Positions 25,476-34,662 of a DNA stretch of 64,000 nt are shown here, piece by piece (position 1 is the stretch's first letter; the number at the start of each line of letters is the position of its first letter). The notes under the pieces were generated by a model. That model worked only from the letters and a program-made list of their open reading frames with translations. It was not told the origin of the DNA and did no database searches. The stretch is from Mycobacterium sp. OAS707 (GTDB taxonomy: Bacteria > Actinomycetota > Actinomycetes > Mycobacteriales > Mycobacteriaceae): assembly GCF_014873705.1 (NCBI RefSeq), contig NZ_JADBDS010000002.1, positions 1,416,638 through 1,480,637 on the forward strand. Direction: 5' to 3'. The translations under genes and the position numbers were made by a program.

Positions 25476-25921
25476 CACTCATTCACACGAGTGCTTGGCT
25501 CGCAATCTTTTTCGGTGGTCTGTTCAGTGGCGCGATCCTGATCGTCGCGGTGGAGCGGGTTAATTTGTGGTCACGCATGCCTGTGGACCAGTACGTCGTC
25601 GACTTTCGCCGCGCTCTCTACCGGCTGGATCCCTTGATACCGATCATGGGCGTAATCAGCGGTATGAGCGCGGTGGTATTCGCATTGAACAGCGACGGGC
25701 GCTCAGCTGTGCTGGCATGGGTCGGTGTGGGGCTGATTGTGGTGATCATGGTCGCATCCATATCCCTTGCTGAGCCGATGAATTCGAAGTTTCGGAAGCT
25801 CCCAGAAGGGCAGGCGCCGGAGGGCGCCGACCAGCTACGGCTTACCTGGCGTCGCTTCCATTGGTGTCGCACCGTTGTGGCACTCGCCGCTCTAGCCAGT
25901 CTGGCCGCGGCGGTTACCTAG
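25472..25921 (+). CDS. DUF1772 membrane protein
   Basis: 149 residues with four hydrophobic spans: AWLAIFFGGLFSGAILIVAV, DPLIPIMGVISGMSAVVFAL, AVLAWVGVGLIVVIMVASISL and VVALAALASLAAAVT. The segment VERVNLWSRMPVDQYVVDFRRALYRLDPLIP is typical of DUF1772. Some DUF1772 relatives are anthrone oxygenases, but bacterial ones are uncharacterised. GTGA overlap with the PPOX gene; 129 nt separate it from yrbEA. Confidence 0.75.
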   Translation: MTLIHTSAWLAIFFGGLFSGAILIVAVERVNLWSRMPVDQYVVDFRRALYRLDPLIPIMGVISGMSAVVFALNSDGRSAVLAWVGVGLIVVIMVASISLAEPMNSKFRKLPEGQAPEGADQLRLTWRRFHWCRTVVALAALASLAAAVT

Positions 25922-26050
25922 CCAGATGCAACTCTTCGGTCAGAACGACAACGTAGTCGCTGGACCTGCCACAAGCCGGACTGAAAAATCCCGTGTGGCA
26001 GATGAGTTCGATCCAGGCCGCGACCGACTGCCTGGAGTTTGCAGACCATC

Positions 26051-26971
26051 ATGACGACCGGCCTCAGCGATACGTCCACCCAGGGCGAGTCCGCCGCCCT
26101 TGCCGTCACAAGGGCTGCCCCCACACGGCGCGCGAAGAAACCTCGAGCGGCTACCTCCGGCGAGCGTGGAAATGCCGCATCACTGATCCTCTCGATTCCT
26201 GTCCGATCGATCGCCACGATCGGGCGCGGCGCGGCGCTCGGCGCCGCGGTGCTGCGCTACTCAATTATCGACACTCTGACGTTGCGACTGCCCATTGGCG
26301 AGTTCTTGGTACAGGCGTGGCTGTTGCTGACAGTAACCGCGATTCCCGCTGTTCTGATGGCTGTCCCGTTCGGCGGAATGGTCTCCATCGTTTCCTCGGG
26401 CTTGGTAAATCAGATGGGGGCAAGCTCACTTCTAGGTGCGGCAAGCGGTACCGGGGTTGTCCGCCAAGGAGCGCCAATCACCGCTGGGCTCTTAATGGGC
26501 GGCGCTGCGGCGTCGGCGATTGCATCCGACTTCGGCGCCAGAGCGATACGCGAAGAACTGGACGCTCTGCGGGTTATGGGTGTGGATCCCGTCCGCCGAC
26601 TCGTGGTGCCACGGTTTCTCGCATTGGTTGCGATCGCGCCGATCCTGATCACAGTGATCCTGGTCTCGGGTACGACGGCGTCCTACATCCTGGCCATCAC
26701 ACTGAGCGACGTGACTCCAGGCAGTTTCTGGCAGTCGTTCGGCCTGTTCGCCCAGCAGACAGATGTCTGGTTCGCGATCATCAAAACCCTTGTGTTCGCG
26801 GCGCTCGTCGCGATCATCTCCTCGCTGCGAGGTATAGAAGCTACTCGTGGCCCTCGTGGGGTTGCCGACGCGGTGAGTTCGTCAGTCGTAGTCAACGTCA
26901 TCTTCATCGTGATCGCTAACCTCGCGATCACCCAGCTCGAGGTCATGTTCTTTCCGACGGTGGTGGCGTGA
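26051..26971 (+). CDS. yrbEA: YrbEA/MlaE-type permease, Mce cluster 1
   Basis: 307 residues from ATG 26051. MlaE permease signature is present: SDFGARAIREELDALRVMGVDPVRRLVVPRFLALV, with five to six membrane spans. Compared with canonical mycobacterial YrbEA the second span region is unusual: NQMGASSLLGAASGTGVVRQGAP replaces the NILL..IGAADFSGTG...Q.GPIVTVL pattern, and the C-terminal loop RGIEATRGPRGVADA replaces YKG..V.GGPAGVG.A. It pairs with YrbEB to form the inner-membrane channel of an Mce ABC importer; the MceG ATPase is encoded elsewhere. Confidence 0.9.
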   Translation: MTTGLSDTSTQGESAALAVTRAAPTRRAKKPRAATSGERGNAASLILSIPVRSIATIGRGAALGAAVLRYSIIDTLTLRLPIGEFLVQAWLLLTVTAIPAVLMAVPFGGMVSIVSSGLVNQMGASSLLGAASGTGVVRQGAPITAGLLMGGAAASAIASDFGARAIREELDALRVMGVDPVRRLVVPRFLALVAIAPILITVILVSGTTASYILAITLSDVTPGSFWQSFGLFAQQTDVWFAIIKTLVFAALVAIISSLRGIEATRGPRGVADAVSSSVVVNVIFIVIANLAITQLEVMFFPTVVA

Positions 26972-27819
26972 TGGGTACTCCATCGGCACTCCCCAGCATC
27001 CGCTGGCTGTCGCTGCGGCCGATCCGGCGCCAGCTGATGGTTGCCGGCCAGTGGGCTCTTTTCATCTGCCAGACGTTCTGGTACGTGCCTTTGACCGTAC
27101 GTCGCTATTACCGGCAGACATTGCAGGCGATGAATAGTCTGGCCTGGGGGCGGGGCTCACTCATCGTGGACGGCGGCACAATCAGTGTGTTGCTTCTGCT
27201 CGGCATTGCCGTCGGCGCCTCCGTGGCCATCGAGGGATTCGCGATACTGAACCTCATCGGTTTTGGTGCACTCTCAGGCATCATCGGCGGGGTTGGCACC
27301 GTCCGCGAGATCGGCCCTCTGGTGGCCGGTATTGCTTTCACCTCGCAGGCGGGCTGCCGCATGACGGCCGAAATTGGTGCGATGCGCATTTCGGACGAGA
27401 TCGATGCGGTTGAAGCGCTTGGCCTTCGGCCCATCCCGTTTGTGGTCGGGACGCGACTCATCGGTGGCCTATTGGTCGTGATACCCGGATACCTACTTAC
27501 ACTCGTCGGCGCGTTCGTCGTGCAGCGCATCTTCATCACGGTTCTGTACAACCAGCCGGGCGGCACGTACAGCCACTACCTCAGCATGTTCCTCACTCCA
27601 ACAGATCTCGCCTACTCAACGATAAAAGCAAGTGTGTTCTGCGTCGCGGTGACGCTGATTCATTGCTATTACGGATATTTCACCTCGGGTGGACCAGCCG
27701 GTGTCGGGCAAGCGTCCGGCCGCGCAGTGCGCGCCAGCCTCGTTATGGTCATGGTCCTCGATTTCATGACCACCGTGGCGCTTTGGGGAATCCAACCACA
27801 ATTCGTTTTTCGAGGTTAG
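26971..27819 (+). CDS. yrbEB: YrbEB/MlaE-type permease, Mce cluster 1
   Basis: 282 residues. The start uses TGATG overlap with yrbEA; a GTG 3 nt earlier is equally possible. MlaE core: GGVGTVREIGPLVAGIAFTSQAGCRMTAEIGAMRISDEIDAVEALGLRPIPFVVGTRLI, and the C-terminal YYGYFTSGGPAGVGQASGRAVRASL loop is canonical. It is the second permease half. The next gene (mceA) starts 7 nt after its stop. Confidence 0.92.
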   Translation: MGTPSALPSIRWLSLRPIRRQLMVAGQWALFICQTFWYVPLTVRRYYRQTLQAMNSLAWGRGSLIVDGGTISVLLLLGIAVGASVAIEGFAILNLIGFGALSGIIGGVGTVREIGPLVAGIAFTSQAGCRMTAEIGAMRISDEIDAVEALGLRPIPFVVGTRLIGGLLVVIPGYLLTLVGAFVVQRIFITVLYNQPGGTYSHYLSMFLTPTDLAYSTIKASVFCVAVTLIHCYYGYFTSGGPAGVGQASGRAVRASLVMVMVLDFMTTVALWGIQPQFVFRG

Positions 27820-27826
27820 CCACATC

Positions 27827-28849
27827 ATGCTGCTCAGAGGATCGCAGGAATCCCAGGAACGAAGACTGACGCTTGCCGGCGCCGTGGTGGTGGCTTGTGC
27901 CATCGCGACAGGCTTCGCCGTCACGTCACATCCATTCGCCCGCCCAACAACTGACCAAATTTCCGTCGCCATCGACACACCTTTCGTCGGCCAGGGTGTG
28001 CGCGCGGGCACGGCCATCGTCATGCATGGCGTCCAGGTAGGCGTCGTCACATCGATCTCCAGCTTGCCCGGTGGTGGTGTCAGAATGATCAGCGCCCTCA
28101 AGAAGGTCCCGACGGCCGGTCTGACGGACTCCATGAAGATCGAATTCAGGCCAGTCAATTACTTTGGGGTGACGGGAGTTAACGTTGTCGCCGCACAGGG
28201 TGGCCGAGACCTCCGCGACGGCATGCAGATCCATACCGTGCCGCAGGCCAATGCCACGCTGCAGGCCGTCTTGGCCCGTCTCGGCCAGGTTTCCGTCAGC
28301 GCGCTCACCCCCCAACTGATATCGGTCCTAGATCGCACCGTGCAGTACACCGACGGCCTCACTCCTCTGATCGAGACGGTCCTGATCACCACTCAGGCGG
28401 TCGCCGCCGTCCAAACCGTCCCGACAGCAAGGCTATTAACCAATACCACCGGGATTGCTGTCGCGTTTCCCTCCTTCACCGACGCGTTGTTGGGCTCCGG
28501 CGAAGGCTTCACCGCGGTGCCACGTCGGTACAACGCGCAGGATTGGGTCAACGGCATTCAAGAGGTCATGCGTGTGGGCTCAACTGAGTTGTTCGGAGGC
28601 TTCGGGCGAGTCGAATCCAACTACGTGGACGATCTGCTGCCCGCGATCGAGGGCGTCAAGGCTCTCACCGACCCAATCCCTGCTCTATTCAGACCAGACG
28701 ACTTCTCGAACACTCTGGTGCAGATGCGTACCCGGTTACAGAAGCTGCTCGGCGGTAACGGTGAGCAACGCGCACTCCAGGTCAAAATCGTTCTGGACAG
28801 CTTGCCGGGCGTAGCCGCTCCCCTGGCCGCGATGGGAGACACGCCGTGA
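27827..28849 (+). CDS. mceA: Mce-family protein, position A (cluster 1)
   Basis: 340 residues. One N-terminal membrane anchor (LTLAGAVVVACAIATGFAV) is followed by an MlaD/Mce domain at about 45-125 (VRAGTAIVMHGVQVGVVTSIS, FRPVNYFGVTGVNVV) and a helical tail. It is shorter than usual MceA proteins and has no Pro-rich C-terminus or RGD-like element. Substrate-shuttling subunit of the periplasm-spanning Mce complex. It overlaps mceB by 4 nt. Confidence 0.85.
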   Translation: MLLRGSQESQERRLTLAGAVVVACAIATGFAVTSHPFARPTTDQISVAIDTPFVGQGVRAGTAIVMHGVQVGVVTSISSLPGGGVRMISALKKVPTAGLTDSMKIEFRPVNYFGVTGVNVVAAQGGRDLRDGMQIHTVPQANATLQAVLARLGQVSVSALTPQLISVLDRTVQYTDGLTPLIETVLITTQAVAAVQTVPTARLLTNTTGIAVAFPSFTDALLGSGEGFTAVPRRYNAQDWVNGIQEVMRVGSTELFGGFGRVESNYVDDLLPAIEGVKALTDPIPALFRPDDFSNTLVQMRTRLQKLLGGNGEQRALQVKIVLDSLPGVAAPLAAMGDTP

Positions 28850-29847
28850 AACCCAGAGCCGCATTGTGGCGACTGCTGATAAGCGCGGCCGCCGCCGTCA
28901 TTCTGCTCGTCCTTCTCTTGAGCGGGATCTCGCAGCCAGTGAAGGCCAAAACGCGCAGTTACACAGCCACTTTCACCGACATATCGGGGTTACATGAGGG
29001 GGCTGACGTACGTGTCCGCGGCGTTCTGGCAGGCCGGGTCACCGCAACAAAGCTGCAACGCCAACAGGGCGCAAGCGTGGCGGCCGTGGAATTCACGCTC
29101 AACGAGAAGTACGGCGTGGTTTCCGGTACCCAACTTGCCGTCAAGTATCAGACCCTCACCGGGTCGCGTTACGTCGACGTCCTTGGTCCGTCTGAGGACT
29201 ACTCGGCAGCCAGTCTGGTGACGTCGGTCCCCACCACCATGACTCACCCATCGTTTGATGTGACCAGACTTTTCAACGGCTTACAACCCGTACTGGCGAC
29301 GCTAAATCCCGAAGAACTGAACGCATTCGCCGCCAACGTCGCCAACTTCTTGGCCGGCGACGGAACCGGACTTGCCCCCGTACTCGACAGCATCCGCAAG
29401 CTCACGGAGTTCCTATCCAACCGCCAACAGGTCATCGCGACCCTGATGCGCAACTTGTCCGATGTGTCAGAGGTCATGCAAGGCCACGGAAAGGACCTCA
29501 TCCAGATGATCAACGGAATGAACACCCCGATCGACAGCGCTTTGTCGGTGTTGGATGAATTCCGCAAATCGCAGCTCTATGGTCCCGATTTCGTTGAGCC
29601 ACTGCAACGTCTCCTCACCAACATCGGGTTCTCCCCCAATGCGGACATCGATACCGCGATGGACACCGCCTTCAACAATGTCGACCGTACCCTCGATGCG
29701 TTCAAACTCATTCCGGTGATGTGGGAGAACATCCCCACCCCAGCCGAGACAGGCCAGCCCCAACCGTGCGCTCGAGGTCGGGCGCAACTGCCGACGACAA
29801 TGGACGTGTTACTCAATGGCCAGCGGGTGGTGCTGTGCAACCGATGA
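28846..29847 (+). CDS. mceB: Mce-family protein, position B (cluster 1)
   Basis: 333 residues from GTG. N-terminal anchor WRLLISAAAAVILLVLLLSG, Mce domain (FTDISGLHEGADVRVRGVLAGRVTATKLQ, YQTLTGSRYVDVLG), then long helices (NALFAANV to MNTPIDSAL) that would build the shaft of the hexamer. It ends with a Cys-containing tail (QPCARGR, VLCNR), as many MceB proteins do. It overlaps its neighbours by 4 nt on both sides. Confidence 0.9.
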   Translation: MKPRAALWRLLISAAAAVILLVLLLSGISQPVKAKTRSYTATFTDISGLHEGADVRVRGVLAGRVTATKLQRQQGASVAAVEFTLNEKYGVVSGTQLAVKYQTLTGSRYVDVLGPSEDYSAASLVTSVPTTMTHPSFDVTRLFNGLQPVLATLNPEELNAFAANVANFLAGDGTGLAPVLDSIRKLTEFLSNRQQVIATLMRNLSDVSEVMQGHGKDLIQMINGMNTPIDSALSVLDEFRKSQLYGPDFVEPLQRLLTNIGFSPNADIDTAMDTAFNNVDRTLDAFKLIPVMWENIPTPAETGQPQPCARGRAQLPTTMDVLLNGQRVVLCNR

Positions 29848-30803
29848 ACCTGCTTCGGAACCCGATGACGTGGGGGGCGATAGCGCTCGCCCTACTGACA
29901 GCGGTAGCAGTCACCGCGGGAATGCTATACGTCAGCCCGCCCGGGCAGAAAACGATCACGTTCTACACCGATGACGCGGCGGCCGTGCGGCCGGGAGACC
30001 AGGTACGCGTTGCCGGCATTCCGGTTGGCGAGGTCAAGGACGTGTCGCTAAGAACCGATGACGTCCAAATCCAGGCCCGCATCGACGACGAGGTGTTTAT
30101 CGGAGACAAGACCACCATCGAAGTCCGGATGCTCACCGTCGTGGGTGGCTATTACGTCGACCTCATTCCCCTGGGCGATGCTCCCCTGGGCGCCAGATCC
30201 ATTCCGCGCGAGCGCGTAACCATGCCGTACAGCCTGATCCGAACTCTGAGCGATGTCACCAAGATCACGGATACCATCGCCGCCAAGCCGATCAGCGAAT
30301 CGCTCAACGAAATACAGAACGGGCTGCGCGGCGACAACGTGGATGCCCTGAATGCCATTGTCACAGCCGGCAATACGATGATGTCGGCCATCGACAAGCA
30401 GCGCGGCCAGATCACTGCCATCTTGAACCTCAGTGACGAGTACATCAATCAGCTCAGCGAGTACCGCGAAGAATTCAAGGCACTGATTCAAAAAATCGCG
30501 ATCATCCAGTCCATCCTTGAGATTTACAGCAAGGGATTCGGGGGGGCTCTCAACGGTCTCGGTGTCGCGATCGAGGCGCTGAAGCCGATCGGCAATTTCT
30601 ACGCCAACCATCGTTCAGAGTTCATCGAAAAGGTGCGCAACCTCCTGACCAAGGGCCGGCTGTGGGTGGATCGCAACGGTGTGATCATCAGAGGCCTGCA
30701 AGACGTCCAGCGACACATTGAACGCATCCTTGACGTACAACAGGCGCCGCCAGAGCTGCTGGCGACCGACCTGTGCATACCCATGCCGGACGCGCCGTGC
30801 TAA
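29844..30803 (+). CDS. mceC: Mce-family protein, position C (cluster 1)
   Basis: 319 residues from the ATG at 29844 that overlaps the mceB stop (ATGA). Anchor WGAIALALLTAVAVTAGMLYV, Mce domain (FYTDDAAAVRPGDQVRVAGIPVGEVKDV, MLTVVGGYYVDLIPLGD), helical region and a short C-terminus ending LCIPMPDAPC. Canonical MceC proteins often carry a long Pro-rich tail, which is absent here. Confidence 0.9.
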   Translation: MNLLRNPMTWGAIALALLTAVAVTAGMLYVSPPGQKTITFYTDDAAAVRPGDQVRVAGIPVGEVKDVSLRTDDVQIQARIDDEVFIGDKTTIEVRMLTVVGGYYVDLIPLGDAPLGARSIPRERVTMPYSLIRTLSDVTKITDTIAAKPISESLNEIQNGLRGDNVDALNAIVTAGNTMMSAIDKQRGQITAILNLSDEYINQLSEYREEFKALIQKIAIIQSILEIYSKGFGGALNGLGVAIEALKPIGNFYANHRSEFIEKVRNLLTKGRLWVDRNGVIIRGLQDVQRHIERILDVQQAPPELLATDLCIPMPDAPC

Positions 30804-30817
30804 CGGTGAGGTCACGG

Positions 30818-31894
30818 ATGCGCAATGTAGGCCGCAGCGCGGCGCTGCTCATCGCCGCGGTCGCCGTCGTCCTGGTTGTCAGTTCGTGGACGCCATTTCG
30901 GCAGCAGCAGTACATCGACTACTGCGCGACCATGCCTGACGCGGTTGGGCTCTTCACCGGCAACCCGGTCACTCAGATGGGCTATCAGATCGGTGAAGTA
31001 CGTGCGATCACGCCATCGCTGAGTGCGGTCCGCGTCGACTTCAAAGTCGTAAGCGATCGCCCGCTACCCGCCGATGTCAGGGCCGTCACCCGGTCCCCCT
31101 CGATACTCGCCGACCGAGCACTCGAACTCGTCGGGAACTACAGTTCTGGACCCCAGCTTCGCAGCGGAGAGTGCATACCCGCGGCGCGCTCGGCGACTCC
31201 GAAAAGCTTGTCCGAAATCATCGGTTCGGCGACGAGCTTCCTGAATCAGATCAATCCCAACGATTCGACCAATGTCGGCGACGTTGTCAACGGTCTCGAC
31301 CGAGCGCTACACAACAACGGACCGGCGATCAATCAACTACTGACCACCTCGTCGTCGGTGCTGGACTCCCCCGACCAAGCGGTGAGCGATATGCGCTCCA
31401 TCATCACCAATCTCGTGACCCTGACCTCGACGCTGCGAGAGATCAGCGGGCCACTCAAGGCCACCATGCTCGCAACTTTGAAGACCACGCCGGACGTGGA
31501 GAAGGCGCTGGCAACTCCGGTATTCGAGGGGGTGATCCCGTTGGTCACTCTGGCCTCAGATATGGAGGTTGAACTCGGCGATCAAATCCAAACAGTGCTC
31601 AACGACCTGGAGTATGCGGTCCGCAAGGCCAGCGCGCACTCCACCATCATCGCCGATCTACTCAAACCGTTCCCGGTCATCATCAACAAGTTGGAGAACT
31701 GGGTCAACCGCAAGCAATTCAACATCCGGTATCGGCCACCGCTGTATCGCATCAGTACGCCCGTCGACGGGCTCATCACGTGCGGTGCGATGAACGCCGC
31801 CAGTCCAGGCAGTTGCACCGACGTGGGCGGGAAGCCCTACGCGGTGGATGTCGCTCTGCTGCAGTATGTCCTAACGCTGGCGGCACGCCGATGA
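30818..31894 (+). CDS. mceD: Mce-family protein, position D (cluster 1)
   Basis: 358 residues from ATG 30818, preceded by GGTGAGG 6 nt upstream; GTG codons at 30797 and 30806 are alternatives that would overlap or abut mceC. Anchor LLIAAVAVVLVVSSW, Mce domain (FTGNPVTQMGYQIGEVRAITPSLSAVRVDFKV, SILADRALELVGNY), helices, and a Cys-rich end (DGLITCGAMNAASPGSCTDVGGKPY) of the kind found in MceD/MceF proteins. Confidence 0.87.
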   Translation: MRNVGRSAALLIAAVAVVLVVSSWTPFRQQQYIDYCATMPDAVGLFTGNPVTQMGYQIGEVRAITPSLSAVRVDFKVVSDRPLPADVRAVTRSPSILADRALELVGNYSSGPQLRSGECIPAARSATPKSLSEIIGSATSFLNQINPNDSTNVGDVVNGLDRALHNNGPAINQLLTTSSSVLDSPDQAVSDMRSIITNLVTLTSTLREISGPLKATMLATLKTTPDVEKALATPVFEGVIPLVTLASDMEVELGDQIQTVLNDLEYAVRKASAHSTIIADLLKPFPVIINKLENWVNRKQFNIRYRPPLYRISTPVDGLITCGAMNAASPGSCTDVGGKPYAVDVALLQYVLTLAARR

Positions 31895-32883
31895 CCCACC
31901 ACAATCGGCTCGCTGCGATTGCACTCGCAGCAGTGATGACGCTGTCCGCGTGTGCGTCCGTGGACGTCAACGCCCTTCCTGCGCCCGGGAATTCATTCTC
32001 GAACGGCTACCCGCTGGTCATGGAGTTCGACAATGTGCTCAATCTGCCTGCCCGCGCGAAAGTGACCCTAGACGGCATTACTGTCGGAATCGTCACTGGC
32101 GTCGCCGTGGCCCGTAACCACGTCGATGTCAACACGCGGATGGACCGCGCCGTGTCCGTTCCCGCAAACATCCAAGCGAGCCTGCAGCAGGCCACCGTAC
32201 TGGGCGACATCTACGTCGCCCTCGATCGACCTGTTGCGGGCGGCGCTGCGCCGGCGTTGGTGTCCGGCGCGCGGATTCCCCTCGCACAGACCACGTCTCC
32301 ACCGCAACTCGAAGACACGATCGCCCATCTGGCCGATTTCACCGGAAGCGGTTCCATCCAACGCATCCAGTCCACAATCATCGGCATCAACCGGATCACA
32401 CCGCCCCAGAACGATATTCGTAGGATGTCGTCGCAGTTCGCCGTCGACATGGCGGATCTGTCGAACAATATCGATAACGTCGACCTGATGCTGAACGGAG
32501 TGGGGGAAACCGCACAGGTCCTACACAACCGGGGGCCCATGTTGGAGACGTGGTTCTCGCCCGAAGGCCTACAGGGTTGGGCCAACGCGTACGGCTTGTA
32601 TCAATACGCAGGCACGGCGTATCCGAGCGTCGGCACCATCTACTCAGGTGGATTCTGGATGGTACCCCTGCTGAACTCGCTGGCCAATGCCGCCGGGGCA
32701 GTGCAGAGATCCAAGTGGGCGTTCGAAAGCGAGGGTCCACAATGGCGGAAGCTCTTCACCGACTACTACCTGCCGCAGGATAAATATCCCGCAATCAACA
32801 TCACCTCGATCGTGGGGCCCGATGGCCGCGAACTGTCGGGCAACGTCCAAGACGTCCTCAGAATCCTTGGAGCGATGCCGTGA
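31891..32883 (+). CDS. mceE: Mce-family lipoprotein, position E (cluster 1)
   Basis: 330 residues from ATG 31891 (ATGA overlap with mceD). Lipobox LSAC places the lipidated Cys at residue 21, as is usual for the E position (LprK/LprN type). Mce domain: FDNVLNLPARAKVTLDGITVGIVTGVAVARNHVDVNTRMD, then helices. The lipid anchor probably fixes this end of the complex to a membrane. Confidence 0.92.
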   Translation: MTHHNRLAAIALAAVMTLSACASVDVNALPAPGNSFSNGYPLVMEFDNVLNLPARAKVTLDGITVGIVTGVAVARNHVDVNTRMDRAVSVPANIQASLQQATVLGDIYVALDRPVAGGAAPALVSGARIPLAQTTSPPQLEDTIAHLADFTGSGSIQRIQSTIIGINRITPPQNDIRRMSSQFAVDMADLSNNIDNVDLMLNGVGETAQVLHNRGPMLETWFSPEGLQGWANAYGLYQYAGTAYPSVGTIYSGGFWMVPLLNSLANAAGAVQRSKWAFESEGPQWRKLFTDYYLPQDKYPAINITSIVGPDGRELSGNVQDVLRILGAMP

Positions 32884-33869
32884 TCATCAGAGGTGCAATA
32901 TCATTCATCGCTTTCGGCGCCATGATAGTTTTCGCACTCGGTTCCTTCCGATCCATGGGCGTGACACTCAATCCGCCGCCCAATCGCACCCACTTGTCCA
33001 TGCAGGTGAAGGACATCAGCGGTCTGGTCGTCGGTTCGAGCGTGCAAATGCGGGGAGTGCCGATCGGCGAAATCAACAGAATTTCCACAACGATCGCGAG
33101 TGCCACCGTCGACCTCGCCGTCGATAGCCAATACAAGATTCCCGTCGACAGCGATATCCGCCTGGAGACGCTGTCAGCCCTCGGCGAGGCCTACGTCGAA
33201 GTGATCCCGCGAAGCGAAGGCGGACCCGTGCTCCAGGACGGCCAATTGCTGGCAGCCGAGGTGATCACACAGCCGTTGACCATTTCGGAGCTGGCAACGA
33301 CCGTGGTACGGGTCCTCAACCAGTTCGATCCGGCCACACTGGAACGCATCGTTAACGAACTCGATGCTGCCCTGCCGAATCCTGCCGAGACCCTGCCCAA
33401 CCTTGCCAATACCGCTGTCCTACTGAGAAACGCCGCAACGAGCATGCGCGGGAAGGGCCGTGATCTGCTTGACAACTTCCAGGCGCTGCTGCAGAACGCA
33501 CAATTCGTTGGCCCAGTGCTCACTTTCAACGCACCGTGGCTGGTCCAAATGGGCTACGACCTCGCGAGGATGAACGACGCCTCCGTTGTTCTGCACGATC
33601 GAGGTGCACCTCAAACACTGCACAACCTCTCGCACCTGGTGGGAAGAATCGAGCACTTCCTGGATCACTCCGGAGGCGATGTCAAAGTCCTGATGCAATC
33701 GATGCTGCCCTATCTCAATGACACTTCCGGCGCGCTGATGAACCTCGATACCGCACAGATATTCGGCAACATGCTGGCTGCGGTACCCGAAGATGGCGCG
33801 GTGACCCTCCACGTCACCATTCCTGACAGCTCCGCCCCCCGGCCGTCACCGACAGCTGGGGGACGCTAA
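32880..33869 (+). CDS. mceF: Mce-family protein, position F (cluster 1)
   Basis: 329 residues from GTG, 4-nt overlap with mceE. Anchor AISFIAFGAMIVFALGSF, Mce domain (VKDISGLVVGSSVQMRGVPIGEINRI, LSALGEAYVEVIP), helical shaft, short polar C-terminus. Closes a complete A-F set. A 52-nt gap follows before the Mas-like gene. Confidence 0.9.
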   Translation: MIIRGAISFIAFGAMIVFALGSFRSMGVTLNPPPNRTHLSMQVKDISGLVVGSSVQMRGVPIGEINRISTTIASATVDLAVDSQYKIPVDSDIRLETLSALGEAYVEVIPRSEGGPVLQDGQLLAAEVITQPLTISELATTVVRVLNQFDPATLERIVNELDAALPNPAETLPNLANTAVLLRNAATSMRGKGRDLLDNFQALLQNAQFVGPVLTFNAPWLVQMGYDLARMNDASVVLHDRGAPQTLHNLSHLVGRIEHFLDHSGGDVKVLMQSMLPYLNDTSGALMNLDTAQIFGNMLAAVPEDGAVTLHVTIPDSSAPRPSPTAGGR

Positions 33870-33921
33870 TGACGGCTGACGCAACGCCGGGCTCGGCGCG
33901 AATAGCACGGAAGGTAACAGC

Positions 33922-34662
33922 GTGATCAATCATAAGAACAATGATGTTCAACTGAAATCAGCTGACTCACCGGAAGAATCGGCTCATGCGTCGCATGCTG
34001 ACTCTCCGCCTCTCGATGACCGAGGGCGCGTGGCACTCGACGCAGCGCGAGCGGAATCCGAGGACAACGCCACGGCCGACGACGACCAAGCCGAGCCGGC
34101 CGAGCAGAAGCCAACCGGCCCGGCTCGCGCACAGCGGCGGGTGTCGTTCTCGGTAAGCGCACGTGGCATGGCGCTGGCTCTGTTGATCGTTGTTCTTGCC
34201 GGGGCGCTATCCGTATTCGCGTGGTTCTTCTTCGACGCTCGTGGTCAACTCGACGCCTTGGCCCGCAGAGCGGACAACAACGCCCGCGCCGAAAAGCTCG
34301 CACTGGACTATGCAGTCAATGCCGCAGCCATGAACTACCAGGATCTCGCTACCTGGAAGACGAAGCTCGTTGCCGGCACCACGCCGGAATTGACCGACAA
34401 GCTGACGAAGGCAGCGGATTCCATGCAGCAGATCCTGGTCCCGCTGCAATGGACTTCCAGCGCAAAACCTCTCGTCGCGAAGGTACGGTCCAGCACCGAC
34501 GGCATCTACGTCGTCGACTGTTTCGTGAGTGTCCAGACGAAGACGGTCCAGGCTCCAGATCCGCTACAGTCCACGGCGACCTACAGCCTCACTCTGGACA
34601 GCACCAAGAACTGGCAGATCAACGACGTCGGCGGCATCGGCGCCGTGACCGGTCAACGGTAG
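33922..34662 (+). CDS. Mce-associated (Mas) membrane protein
   Basis: 246 residues from GTG with AAGG upstream. A long, acidic, disordered cytoplasmic N-terminus (about 1-75) precedes one membrane span (MALALLIVVLAGALSVFAWFFF). The external domain (ARRADNNARAEKLALDYAVNAAAMNYQDLATWKTKLVAGTTPELTDKL) is the Mas/Orphaned-Mas fold seen downstream of mce1, mce3 and mce4. Such proteins stabilise or accessorise the Mce complex. Confidence 0.87.
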   Translation: MINHKNNDVQLKSADSPEESAHASHADSPPLDDRGRVALDAARAESEDNATADDDQAEPAEQKPTGPARAQRRVSFSVSARGMALALLIVVLAGALSVFAWFFFDARGQLDALARRADNNARAEKLALDYAVNAAAMNYQDLATWKTKLVAGTTPELTDKLTKAADSMQQILVPLQWTSSAKPLVAKVRSSTDGIYVVDCFVSVQTKTVQAPDPLQSTATYSLTLDSTKNWQINDVGGIGAVTGQR

